Shown here piece by piece: positions 23,166-35,100 of a stretch of 64,000 nucleotides of DNA (positions are counted from its first letter, which is position 1; each line of letters opens with the position of its first letter). Position numbers and translations under genes: made by a program. The notes below the pieces were generated by a model. The model made no database searches. It worked only from the letters and a program-made list of their open reading frames with translations, and had not been told where the DNA came from. The DNA is taken from contig NC_056765.1 of NCBI RefSeq assembly GCF_018687715.1, positions 13,568,001 through 13,632,000 of the forward strand. Direction: 5' to 3'. The stretch is from Carya illinoinensis (lineage: Eukaryota; Streptophyta; Magnoliopsida; Fagales; Juglandaceae).

Positions 23166-23429
23166 CAGCGGCTGAAGGAAAGTTTCAGAAAAAATGAGAC
23201 AAAATTTTGATAAGTATTGGGCATTTTGAAAATATGAATATGTTTTGTTTGTGGAGCTTGTTCTTGATCCTTGATTCATGTTGCAATATCTTGAATTTTC
23301 TTTGAAATAATATATGTTTATGATTCTACAAGAGCGATTGAGTTGAAGATGAATGTGAAAGATTCTCTGACCTATTATACAATGCATACATTGAAAATAA
23401 AAGAGAGAACAGTTCTTACACATAAGATT

Positions 23430-23720
23430 AAAACATAAGTTCCTCAACCAAAGATGTAACTAGTAGCATAAATACTAAAGTTGAGGATATGAAAGCATTG
23501 AGGTTGGCTTCGTTTAAGAAGCGTTTGCAATCGAAAAACTCTTTTGAAAGAAAATTAGAAGTAAATAGATACATAGCTGAAAATTGTGAGGAAGATGATA
23601 AAGAATTTGACATCTTGGCTTGGTGAAGATTAATTCATTGAGATATCGTATGATTTCAAAAGTCGTGCGATATGTTTTTGCAATTTCAATATCTACATTG
23701 GTCTCTAAATTTTCATTTAG
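23430..23720 (+). pseudogene. hAT transposase C-terminal remnant (dimerisation region)
   Basis: Translated in pieces on the plus strand, the segment gives EVNRYIAENCEEDDKEFDIL near 23560. This matches the conserved hAT dimerisation region in which an acidic stretch precedes FDILxWW. Past a TGA in place of the second tryptophan, relics of the arginine-tyrosine and alternate-frame leucine residues continue to 23700. No full transposase is present. Confidence 0.65.
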
Positions 23721-23826
23721 CATGACAGGTCACATTCTTTATTCTTTTGGAAATAGTTTGTCTTTAATTATGGTAGAATCCCTTATTTGTAAATAGAATT
23801 GGTTTCATTCTTCTTTTGTTCGGATT

Positions 23827-24680
23827 TAGGGATGAGCACTGACTTAATCAGAGTCGGATTCCCCTAAATCCGACTCCGACTCTGACTTTATTGGAGTTCA
23901 AATCTGAACTTCGGCTTTGACTTCGACTTGTTGGAGTCGGAGTTGGAGCGAAATTGGATTTAGGCTTTTAGTTTTGGGCTTTGTTTTAGCTTTATGTTTA
24001 GCCCATTCTAAAATTAAAACTAAATCATTAACTGCTAATTTACTTATATATTAATATCTATCTTATTTTTATACTAGACTTATACTATAGTGTCTAATTA
24101 CATGTTATCATACTATAGCATTACATATTATTTATAGTGTCTAATTACATGTTATTATACATTAGTATTACATATTATTATACTAATGTTTAACTCATTT
24201 CTATCTTAATTATATACTAGACTTATTTAAATATTAGTGTCTGATTTATTTCTATACTTGATTATGCTTGGTAGTAATACTACGATATTTACATATACTA
24301 AACTATCATTAGTCTATTTATATTATAGTATAAATATATTATTTTATAATAATTAACTAATACTAGTATATTATTGAATTTAATTATATAAATTCTAGTT
24401 ATATAGTATATAACTATACTAGTATATATGATAAATATATAAATAAATACTTATTTTTATAACATATGTATAATATCAGAGTCAAAGTAAGAGTTAGAAG
24501 GTAAAGTTGAAGTTGGATTCGGAGCATAAAGTCAGAGTCGGATCTGATTGGAGTTGGTCCAGTGACACCTCTAACTCCGACTGAAAAATTAAAAAAAAAA
24601 ATCCAACTCCAACTCCGTTTTGTAGGAGTCAAAGCGGAGTTGGATTTGGAGTTGTATTTTCAAATTTTTGCTCAACCCTA
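23827..24680. mobile_element. Non-autonomous hAT-type element (854 bp) with perfect 8-bp TSD
   Basis: Terminal inverted repeats TAGGGATGAGCA (left) and TAGGGTTGAGCA (right, read inward) differ at one base. They are flanked by identical TTCGGATT at 23819-23826 and 24681-24688. The TIR start and 8-bp duplication are hAT hallmarks. Both ends contain imperfect inverted stretches built on GAGTCGGAGT / CCAACTCC. The middle is AT-rich and non-coding. Confidence 0.88.
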
Positions 24681-25011
24681 TTCGGATTGGCATTAGAAAA
24701 AACTTAATGTATGATTCAACGAGTATATTTTTCAATTATTTTTAATATGTTATATGTAGTTATTTAATTGTATTTCATATTTTATGTATTGGATTTGTGG
24801 GAAAAGTTGTAACTTCCTCAAAGGAATCGGAACAATATCTACACTTACTGAAAAGGATTGAAGTGAGTAGAACATACTAGTTATTTTATTTAATATCAAT
24901 AGTTATTGAAGCCAAGATGTTGGATTGGCTATGCTTTTGACTTTTTGTAATAAAATCGTTTGATTGGATTTAATAATGTTTAGTCGTTACGAAGGACAAT
25001 TGATACTGCCG

Positions 25012-25195
25012 TGTTTGGATATCAGAAGAGTTTTATTTCATTTTATTTTATTATTATAATTTTTTTAAAATTTTATATAAAATATAATAAATAATTTAAT
25101 TTTTTAATCTTAAAATATAATAATATTAAAAAATAATATTTTAACAATATTTTATTCAATTTTTAACTTTCATATCAACTCATCTCATATCAATT
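25012..25195 (-). repeat. AT-rich MITE-like repeat (GTTTGGAT family)
   Basis: Starts GTTTGGATATCAGAAGAG and runs through TATAAAATATAATAAATAAT to CAACTCATCTCATATCAA. It is the inverse orientation of the neighbouring copy at 25198. Confidence 0.55.
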
Positions 25196-25197
25196 GA

Positions 25198-25378
25198 CCT
25201 GGTTTGGATTGTGAGTTGAGATGAAATGAAAATTAAAAGTTAAATAAAATATTATTAGAATATAATTTTTTAATATCATTTTTGTTTCAAAATTTAAAAA
25301 ATTTGAATTGTTCATTATATTTTATTTGAAAATTTAAAAAAGTTGTTATGATTAGGTGACATGAGACCATCTCAACAT
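25198..25378 (+). repeat. AT-rich MITE-like repeat (GTTTGGAT family), head-to-head copy
   Basis: Starts CTGGTTTGGATTGTGAGTTG and contains AAAGTTAAATAAAATATTAT and GAATTGTTCATTATATTTTA. Together with 25012-25195 it makes an inverted pair. Confidence 0.55.
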
Positions 25379-25879
25379 CTTAACGGAGTCTATTGTGTAA
25401 AAAAACAATTTTTTTTACAAACTATCTTATCTAATCCAATTATTACAGTTTTTTCAAACTTCCATATAAAATACAAATTTTTTTCTTTAAATCTCAAAAT
25501 AAAAATAAGATTAAAAAATTATATTATAACAATATTTTATTTAACTTTCAATTTTAATCACATCCCATCTAATTTGTATAACCTAAGCCTAAATCTTATA
25601 TATATTTTTTTAATTTCAACTATTTTCTATTTTGATTTCTTTTATTTCAAATTTTAATTCAATTATTAGATAAACACAAAAATTAATAAAATTTTTACAA
25701 ATTCAAAATTAAAATTATCCAAATTATTTTTTAATTTTATTTATTCAATTTTAAGATCTTCGATACAATAATTATTCTTAAATTAAAAATTACTCAAATT
25801 ATTATCTAGTTTATCAAAATTCGATCTCAACATAATTATCAAAATTCTAAAATTTTCTCAAATATTTGGCCTTAGTTTT

Positions 25880-26136
25880 TATTTTTTTCATACCAAATTG
25901 GGAAATTCTGTACTTCAGCGGTTAATTCCGTTCGCCTCCGATTTTTTGTTTGGCCAGCACCGCTCTGTCAGTACGTCGTCTCGCGAAAAATTAGGGTTTC
26001 CAGCTCCAACCACAGCTCCCTTGAATCTCGAGCTCTCCGCGTCTTTCCCTGACCTAGATTTCCTCTTGTTTCTAGGGCTTTACAGATCTGCGCAGGTCTT
26101 GCTTCGAGCTCTGCTGAATCCTCCCCTTTCTTCGAC
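25880..26136 (+). promoter_or_regulatory. Probable promoter-proximal region and 5' leader of the SAPS gene
   Basis: GC content rises sharply from about 25900, after AT-rich DNA. The leader contains AAATTAGGGTTTCC near 25987, a telo-box-like AGGGTTT motif often seen near plant transcription starts. No clear TATA box. The start of transcription cannot be set from sequence. Confidence 0.4.
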
Positions 26137-29100
26137 ATGTTTTGGAAGATCACATCTCTCTCTACCTCCTCACCCGTAAGTGTTTTCAACCCAATTTTCT
26201 TGACTCTTAATAATGCTACTTCTCTGGCTTTGTATTTCGACGAAATAGGTTACGGTGTTTAGATTTGGTCTTTTCTTTTCGTATTTTTCTGGGCCGAATT
26301 TACTCTTTTTTGTAATTGGAAATGGAAAGCTAGCCTCGTTTTGTTTCATTGATTTGTTGAAGATTTAGCTTTTGTTTCGACTTGATGATATGTTCCTTCG
26401 AATTTACTTTGGACTGATTGACGTGAGCTTTGCTAGTTTTAGTTTATGAATACGTGTACTTTTTTCGCCGCTGCTTTTTGTTTTTTTCATGAACTTCATC
26501 TAGTGGCTCACTTCTTTGATAGAATACTTGTGCTTCCAGTTGTAAACTACATGAATTTGTTTACGGTGTCACTTGTTGTATAGATTTGAGTGATTCAGTC
26601 TCTGGGATTCTAATTTGCCTATCAATATGGTATTTTACTGGGAATGTTGTTGAAATAGCAGAGTCCCACCTTTCTTTATAACATTCTTATCACCTTCTTT
26701 TCACTGCTGGGAATATGGATGGAATGATTGGCTTTGAGAAGTTTTTAATCACATGGGTTTGAAATCGGAACAATATCTAGTAATTCAATATAGTTTTACC
26801 AATACATTAATGTTTACTTGTAACAATCCAGTCCCACGTTAAGAATATGAATAACTCATATAGAGTGGGTTGGTTATAAATGTAGTCATGGGTGCGAAGT
26901 GCTACATATGGTACTTGTTGAAATTTGGCTTTACAAGTGATTCTTGGGAAACTTGAATTTGATTATTCTCTTGGTAGTTATAGCCTAGATGTGTGTAGCA
27001 ATTTTCCTAGGTCATTACATATGGTATCATAGCCCTAGTAAGGCCAGTCATTTGGACCACTTCATGGCATGGCACAAGGACATTAGGAATTTAAGAGGGG
27101 GAGTATTTAACACTCCAATCTCACACGAGAAGTGTTAAGTCTACAAAGATATCTATTTTATTAAATTTCATTTATAATAAAAAGAAGTTAATAATCTAAC
27201 ATACCGACAGCTATGAGATTTTTTTAGTCATATGGGTTTGAAGTTGGAACAATATCTAGGAATTTAATACAGTTGTTTCAAGGCATTAGAGCAATCACAA
27301 TGCTTTAGCCATCTCGCACAAGAATGCAAAATGTCTAACAATGGTTCAAAAAATGATCTCCATCAGCTTATGTAAACTATATTCAAAACTCATATGTGCT
27401 ACAGTGACTACATTTGAATAAGCACTATTAATTTATATAAATTTTTTTATAGTTTCTTTCTCTTTATCTCTCTTTCTTTACATTCTTACAATCACATTAT
27501 TTTCTAAAAGGAATAAAGAAAGAATAAGAAAAGAATAGATAAGCCAATGAAGAGTACATTTTAAAAGCCATTGGCCAAAATAGATAAAATGGCTTTGGTC
27601 TATTTTCGAAAAAAGTGGAAATAAATCATTGTGAATGCTCTTAGAATTACTTGTAATACCCAAGTCCCAGATTGGGAATATGAATAGTCCACATAGAGTG
27701 GGTAGGTTATAAAGATAGTCATGGTGCCAGGTCCCACATTGGCTACTTATTAGGTGAAGCTGGAATTTATAAGTGATTCTATGGGAAGTTAAATGGTTAG
27801 CCTTTTTTGGGATATAGCATAGATGTGGCTGGTGCTTTCCTTGAGTTACATTACTTACAGCGAACTCATAAAGATGTTTTACTGCTTATGGGTACTTGGC
27901 CGTAATTCATTTTTAGTGCAGTATCCTATGAATACTTGGGTTTGCCTGCCTGCATACTTTTTTCTTTTCCTTTTATCCCCATCATTAATCTATTTAAGCT
28001 TGTTATTTTTTTTCTTGTGTACAGGTGGAGTCATTATTAGACAAGGAGAACTTCACTTTGCAAGAGCTTCTGGATGAAGAAGAAATAATTCAAGAATGCA
28101 AAGCATTAAACAGTCGGCTCATTAACTTGTATTTCTTCTCCATTCTAACTCGGCCATCTTTTCTTCTTCTTCTTCTTCTTCCTTTTTTTGTTTTTTTTTC
28201 AAGCTTTATCAGCTATTAGCTTAATTTCCTTGAGTTTCTACGTATCTGGGCCTCTTTGAAGCTACTAGAATTTATATGAGCTGCAGACTGTTTGTTGGAT
28301 AATATAGAAGCTGATGCTGGAAACTACTTGATGTTTATGTTTTAGTCTCCGGGATAGAGCCCAGGTGGAGCAGTTATTACACTATATTGTTGATGAAGCC
28401 CCAGAGGATGCTGAAAGCAAACGAGTCTTCAAGTAAAGTGCTCTGACTCGGCAAATATATATAAAAAAACAAAGGGATCTTCATTAGTTTTCAGATTTCA
28501 ATGCTCCATGTGTTCTGAAACTTTCTTTCTTGCTTCTAATTTTATTGGCAAAATTTGTTTAATGATTTAGGTTCCCATTCATTTCATGTGAGATTTTCAC
28601 ATGTGAAATTGATGTTATTTTGAAGACTTTGGTGGACGAAGAGGAGGTACATGTCTACGGTTGTTCATGATCACACATCATCTAAAAGGGTGGAAGTTGA
28701 TTTAATAATGTTTTGTTACTGATTCTTATAATCTCCCTGTGATTGCAGCTGATGAACTTACTCTTCTCCTTCTTGGAACCTAATCGTCCACGTAGTACTT
28801 TGTTGGCTGGGTACTTCAGCAAGGTATGCTGTGATGATATGAGAAACTTGGTTTCCGTGATCTTTCTTGGGCAATGTTAATCCTACTTCTTCAGGCAAAG
28901 CAATTCTTGAATCTTTTTTTGGGTGTCATTTTAGGTCGTCATATGTATTATGATACGGAAGACTGTCCCCCTTATGAATTATGTCCAAGTAAGCAACTTG
29001 CTCAACTTTGCATCGTTTTATGATTTGAATTATTATGAGCTTTTCCAACGTTCTAGATGCAACAATGTGCCCTAGATTGAAGTTTATTTCCTCTTGTTCA

Positions 29101-32100
29101 TGGCAAACATCAAGCTAATGTGCCTGAATGATTTTTTTACTTAATATTGTGGCTCAACTGATCCCTCAGAACAACTTGGGATTTTTGCTTGTGTTCATGA
29201 ATATATGAATGACTTTGTCTGGTATTTTGCCCCTACTAATGTTGTTGCATCTGGATGGTCAGAGTTCTTTGCTGCTATTGGGGTCCTTTCATGCAAGGGT
29301 GACTGTTGATATCAAACTTTTTTCATTCTAGTGGTAATAGATACTTTGGGTAACATAACCATAAGATCCTGAAAAGAGTATCTTTTGAATCTGTCATTTT
29401 GGTTACAATTACCTTGAATTCATTGCTATCCTGTCTACCCAGTGCATCTTTGAAGGCTTCCTTTTCGTTTTTTTGCAAAATAGTGGCTTGGTTGGTTCTT
29501 GGGCTTTATAGTGTAGTGCCTATGGTGCTTTCTTATGACTCGTATGTCGATGCTCGTGTAACCACTTTGACTGTTGGGTCCGAAGCATTCGTAAAATGCT
29601 AGATTTTTTGAATTTTTCTTCTTTTAAAATGTTCAGAAAAGGAGGCCTTCCAACCAGGGTTGTATTGGAGTTTCTTTTTGCGTGAAAGTTCTTGTTATGT
29701 TGCATGGCTTTGTGCAATCAAACTTTATTGTGGGCTGGCCTGTTTCAAATGCTATTCTTTAGATTTGTCCACTGGCATCACTTGGAAAAAAATAATTCTC
29801 CACTGGCATAAAAATTTCTTTAAATTTTTTCCTGAACTTCTGGCCACTAGTTTTTGACGCATAAATGAACATAGGCAAGAATGTAAGTAATTAAATGCTT
29901 TAGTTTGAGCCTTCTGTCCTTTCTTTGATATTCATTAGTTTGCATAGTTGGTTAATGAGCATAAATTTTAGGTTTATTTTTTTCCCTGAACCTCCTAACG
30001 TTAAATGGGACTCAGCTGCATATTGTTCCAGTGGTGGATTTTTATTTAATCCACAGTATAAATTTGATTCCTGGATCACTGGTTAGTGTATTGCCTCTAA
30101 AGTCTCTTCTCTAGGTTTGGTACCTTGGAAATGAATGTCTTTTTTTTTTTTAATTGGTAGGTAATCAAGAAGTTTTATTCACAAGAAAAACGAATGTTTT
30201 TTAATCAAGTTAGCTATTGCCTGTCAGAAATAGTCACGACTGCGGTCTACATTCTCTAAAGTCTACATTCCCTAGGGACTTATCAAAAAAAAAAAAAAAA
30301 AAAAAAATTCTACATTCCCTAGGGCTTGGCTCGAGTGGTAAAAGCCTTTGTCTTGGTGGTATGCTCCCTCTAGGTCTAAGGTTTGAATCCTCTTGGGTGC
30401 AAACAATTTCTAGGGGTCATCGGACTGGGGGAGTTTTTCCTTGAATTACCTGAGGTGCACTTGCAATAAACTCATTGCCAAGGGCCTATGCACCCTTGAG
30501 ATTAATCGGGACTTTGTTCTCAGACACCCAGTTCCAATAAAAAAAACAAATCTATAAAAAAAATGTTGTCTGTATGTTTTGATTTCCTTGTCGACTTCAA
30601 AAATATATTGGATTCAGACATAAGTGGATCTTTACAGGCTCATCAGGATGTTTTTCGCCATCTGGTTGATTTGATAGGAATTACATCTATCATGGAGGTA
30701 ACAAATATTTCAGTTGTAATATTTTATTTTAATAATTGCATTTTATATTCCAAGTTTTATATTGGTCTGAGGTGAACTTTTAATGCAGGTTTTGATTCGA
30801 CTTGTAGGTGCTGATGACCATTCGTATCCCAATTATGTAGATGTGATGCAATGGTTGGCTGAGAGCAATCTGCTGGAAATGATTGTGGATAAACTCAGTC
30901 CATCAGTAAGTGTCACAATGCACTTTATTTTAGGATCACAAAAGCCTCTTCTAACCCTTTAATAAAGGATTTTTGTACTGGTTGAGTATACATGTATATC
31001 ATGCATTCGGAATATTCACTACCTTAAGAAAAGAACCCAACTTGTTGATTGACCAGTGAATCTGGTGAAGGTTTCTTAAAGTGAATGTTCAAGCATTCTG
31101 CACGTCCCACCTTTGAAGCTGGTTATAGTTATATGCTTGTTTTTAGAATTATATGAAGCCGTAGATTTCTTGTATTTCTCACTGATCAGAAGCCTAGAAT
31201 CTGGGTGGCTGTTTTGTGGTGAAATTTGTTTGGCAAGGGTTCCATTCTTTGTCAAAATTCAGATAAACATGGCCAACATTTACGGATTTTAAAGCCATGT
31301 CTGATTAGTGTCTTTTCATTCTTGCTCCTTTTCTCATGATGGCCAGTGGTGTTTGAGCGTATTTCTGATGGGCCCACTGTGGAATTACTGAATAGTTGCT
31401 TTACCTCCAAATTTGGTTTTCCCACATTAGCGTAGTATGTAGACAAGGTCATACTGGCTCACTTTACTGCATTCACTAAAGATTTTATTCTTGGGCACAG
31501 AGTAATGGAATAACTTTTAATTTGGTGCCTGGATCTAAAATCTGTAAATTTTTTATTTTGACAATGTGGCTCGTTCTGATAAGTAACCCTTCCATGGCAA
31601 ATGTTGACAGTACTGGCACAAAAATTGATAACCCAGTAAATGCTGATACTTTTCACTGAATGAATTTTATGCTGGCATATTGGTCTAAGTGATAGGACTT
31701 CATTTGTTTCAAAATTAAAATACTTAGGGATGACGTTTCTCTTGTATATGTCCCCGTGTACTTGGGTCATGCCTTTTGTAACACTCTAGAAAATATTGAT
31801 ACGTATAGAAAAAGATCTGAGGACTACATTGGAACTTCCCTTATATGTACAATATATAGTTAGTAAGCAATGAGAAAAGGAAAGCTATAAAGAGGAGAAT
31901 AAGAGCGCATTAAACTTTGTGATATGTTTTTCCATATTAAACTGTTCTAATCAGGCATTTTTGGTGATAAATTCTCTAATAGCTTATTTTACGTGGACCA
32001 GAGTCCTCCTGAGGTGCATGCTAATGCAGCTGAAACTCTGTGTGCTATAACACGGAATGCTTCATCAGCTCTAGCCACAAAACTTTCTAGCCCAAGGTTT

Positions 32101-35100
32101 GTTTTGAGATAGCCTTTAGTTTGTTACTCACCCAAAAAAAACATTTAATTTGATACTTATACCCAGGTAGGCACAAATGCATATTATTATTTGTTTGTAC
32201 ATATTATGTAATAAGTTTTGAACTTGTTGATATCAGCTTTGTTGCAAGGATATTCGGTCATGCATTGGAAGATTCACAATCAAAATCTTGCCTTTTGCAC
32301 TCGCTTTCTGTCTGTATTTCTTTGTTAGACCCGAAAAGATCGACAGCATCTACTTTCATGTTTCATTCTTTTCGAAGTCAACATATGTATGAGCCTCCAA
32401 TCTCTGCTAAACCTGAGACAATCAGTGCAATGCTCCCCAAGCTTGGTGAGTATGTTGATGTTTTTTACTTTTGGTTTTAGTGAAATTTGTTGAAGTGTTT
32501 GCCTGGACTATTATATGCTTTGGCTGGAAGAGATGATTCTTGGTAGAAGAAGATGCTATTTTATATCTACTTATTAGTTATTAGTTTCATCTTTCAAGTC
32601 TGAACTTACTTTTCTCAAGATGAATTTCAAATCTATCTAGGTTCGTTTTAAATGTGTATTTTATGTTGGAACGGTATGCTGAAGATCACTTGTATTATAT
32701 GTTTTTTAACAAGTCACTGGATGGATGTTAGGCATGAAAAACAGTTATTTCAACCTTAGTTGGCTTTAGGTTTTCACTGATTGATTTTTTGATAAATCTA
32801 GACAATTTAATGAATCTAGGCGTGTGCAATAAAGCTTGGTGTTTGAATCTTGTTCTTCAGAGTGACAATCAAAGCTGTGTTGATTTGAATTTTTAGAATC
32901 TCCCAATTGCATTGCTAATAAATTGTTAGCCTTTTATTGCTCCCCACAGGTCTAATACAGCTTTGATTGTCACTCTAGGGGCCATCAGACTGGGGGATTT
33001 TCCCTTAAATTACCCGAGTTGTACTTGCGGGAAACTCCTTGCCAAGGGCTTGTGCACCCTTGGGATTAGTCGGGACGTTGTTCCTGGACACCTGGTGCCA
33101 ATAAAAAAAAAAAAAAATTGTTAGTCTTTTATTGGTCAGTTAAGTTACTGAGCAAAGTCCTGTTTTATTTAGTTCATTATTTTGCTTGATGACCTTAAAA
33201 TAAAGCATTACCTCTGATTTATTTGACAAAATTAACTTATAAAAAAATGGTTGTCAAACTTAAATCTGTGGGTTTCAAAATTGGTTGTCAGATATATGTT
33301 ATAAATTCCATCACATTTTAAATTTTCAATTTTATAGATGGTTATAAAAAAATCTCCTTTATAGTTTATTTGTCACTAATGGTTTGAATGGAATTGAAAA
33401 GGCCTTATCTCCAACTACTTGATGTTGGGTTTATATATAAAGTGCATTGATTAGTTTCATGCATTCTGCATTCATTGATGCATCATACTGGTTACTTCTG
33501 CAAAATATTTTTAAGTTAGGAGATGTGGTATTACAGACAAAGATGAGGACTCACATATGACGAACTTTAATTGCTTGAAATCTTATGCATGCCAAGAAGT
33601 TGATATAGCAAGTGTCTATTTATATTGATAATTGAGGTGCATCATAAAGTGCATTGATTAGTTTCATGCATTCTGCATTCATTGATGCATCATACTGGTT
33701 ACTTCTGCAAAATATTTTTAAGTTAGGAGATGTGGTATTACAGACAAAGATGAGGACTCACATATGACAAACTTTAATTGCTTGAAATCTTATGCATGCC
33801 AAGAAGTTGATATAGCAAGTGTCTATTTATATTGATAATTGAGGTAGTTTTTACTGAAAGCACAAAGGGGCGCAGCCCAAGTACTCCAGAAGTATATAGT
33901 AGGAAACACCCATCTATATGGGTAAAGAAAAAGAACAAAATTCCGTGAAATATAGAAAGTTATAGGAACGAAAACCATTTTGTGCCGACATCCATGCATA
34001 AAGGGAATTGAATGTAAGAGCTCTTAACTTTTAGCACCGTCCTCTCAGAGTCTTCAGAAGTCTGAGCATTTTGTTCCCACCAAAGACACCACATATGCAC
34101 AGGGGAACCATCTTCCAAACCTCAAGAGTTCTATGGGTACTAATTGAACTACAACAAGAAGCCAGCAAATCTCCCACCTGTTGAGACATGACCCAAGATC
34201 AATACTCCATCATTTGATGCATTTGTCTCTTCATAGGAATCTTGACGTTTTGGTAGGGCCATTCATGACATAGTGAAACAAGTTGGAGAAGATGATTGTC
34301 GAATGGACATGACAATTCTTTATCACTTTAATATAGGATCCAGAACCATCTTATTCGATGAACAAAGCAGACTATGTATAATGGTGTGGGCCTATATAAT
34401 CATACTGCCATTTCCTATATTGAGATAACTAAGTATGTAACATTATAATTTATGCCTACTTTATTGGCATGCAGGGATTTAATTGTTGTCATTTCTGGAA
34501 TAAAGCCAGCATCTTCTGATTAATAATAAAACTATTTAGAGAGGAACGACCCGTCAAGGGGGGGGGGGGGGGGACTGGTCGCTCTACCTATCATTCCATA
34601 CAGGCTGTATCAATTACAGCTTAATAGCCTTTCTAATGCTGCTGTTTCTATACTTCCCAAACCTACAATTATACAACTCTTATTATATAGGTGACCTGCT
34701 TGCACTTCTGAATGTGTCATCTCATGAGAAGATACTGCCTACTACATATGGAGAATTGAGGCCTCCTCTTGGGAAGCATCGTTTAAAGGTTTGTTTGTTT
34801 GTTTGTTTATGTATTTTATATTTAATTTGCAAGACATAATTGAGCCTAATCCCAGTTTTTTATAAGCAATTAATTTCATTAATGAGAAAGCATAATCCAA
34901 TTTTGAACTTGAGTGGAGTAAAATTGACACAGTTGGCTGTCATATATTCTTTACCCATAGTCAATATTTGTATGTTGTATCCTTTTGAGTTTAGGCTAAA
35001 AACTCTTGTTTGTGCCAGAAACAGAGTTTATTGTTGTCTTTTGGATATCCATTTTTATTTTCCTGATATTTCTTTTCTTTTTCTTTCCAGATTGTGGAGT

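Noticed and set aside
30317..30400. tRNA gene suggested by A and B boxes
   Set aside because: No cloverleaf or anticodon arm could be drawn; the boxes belong to a SINE body shared by other copies.
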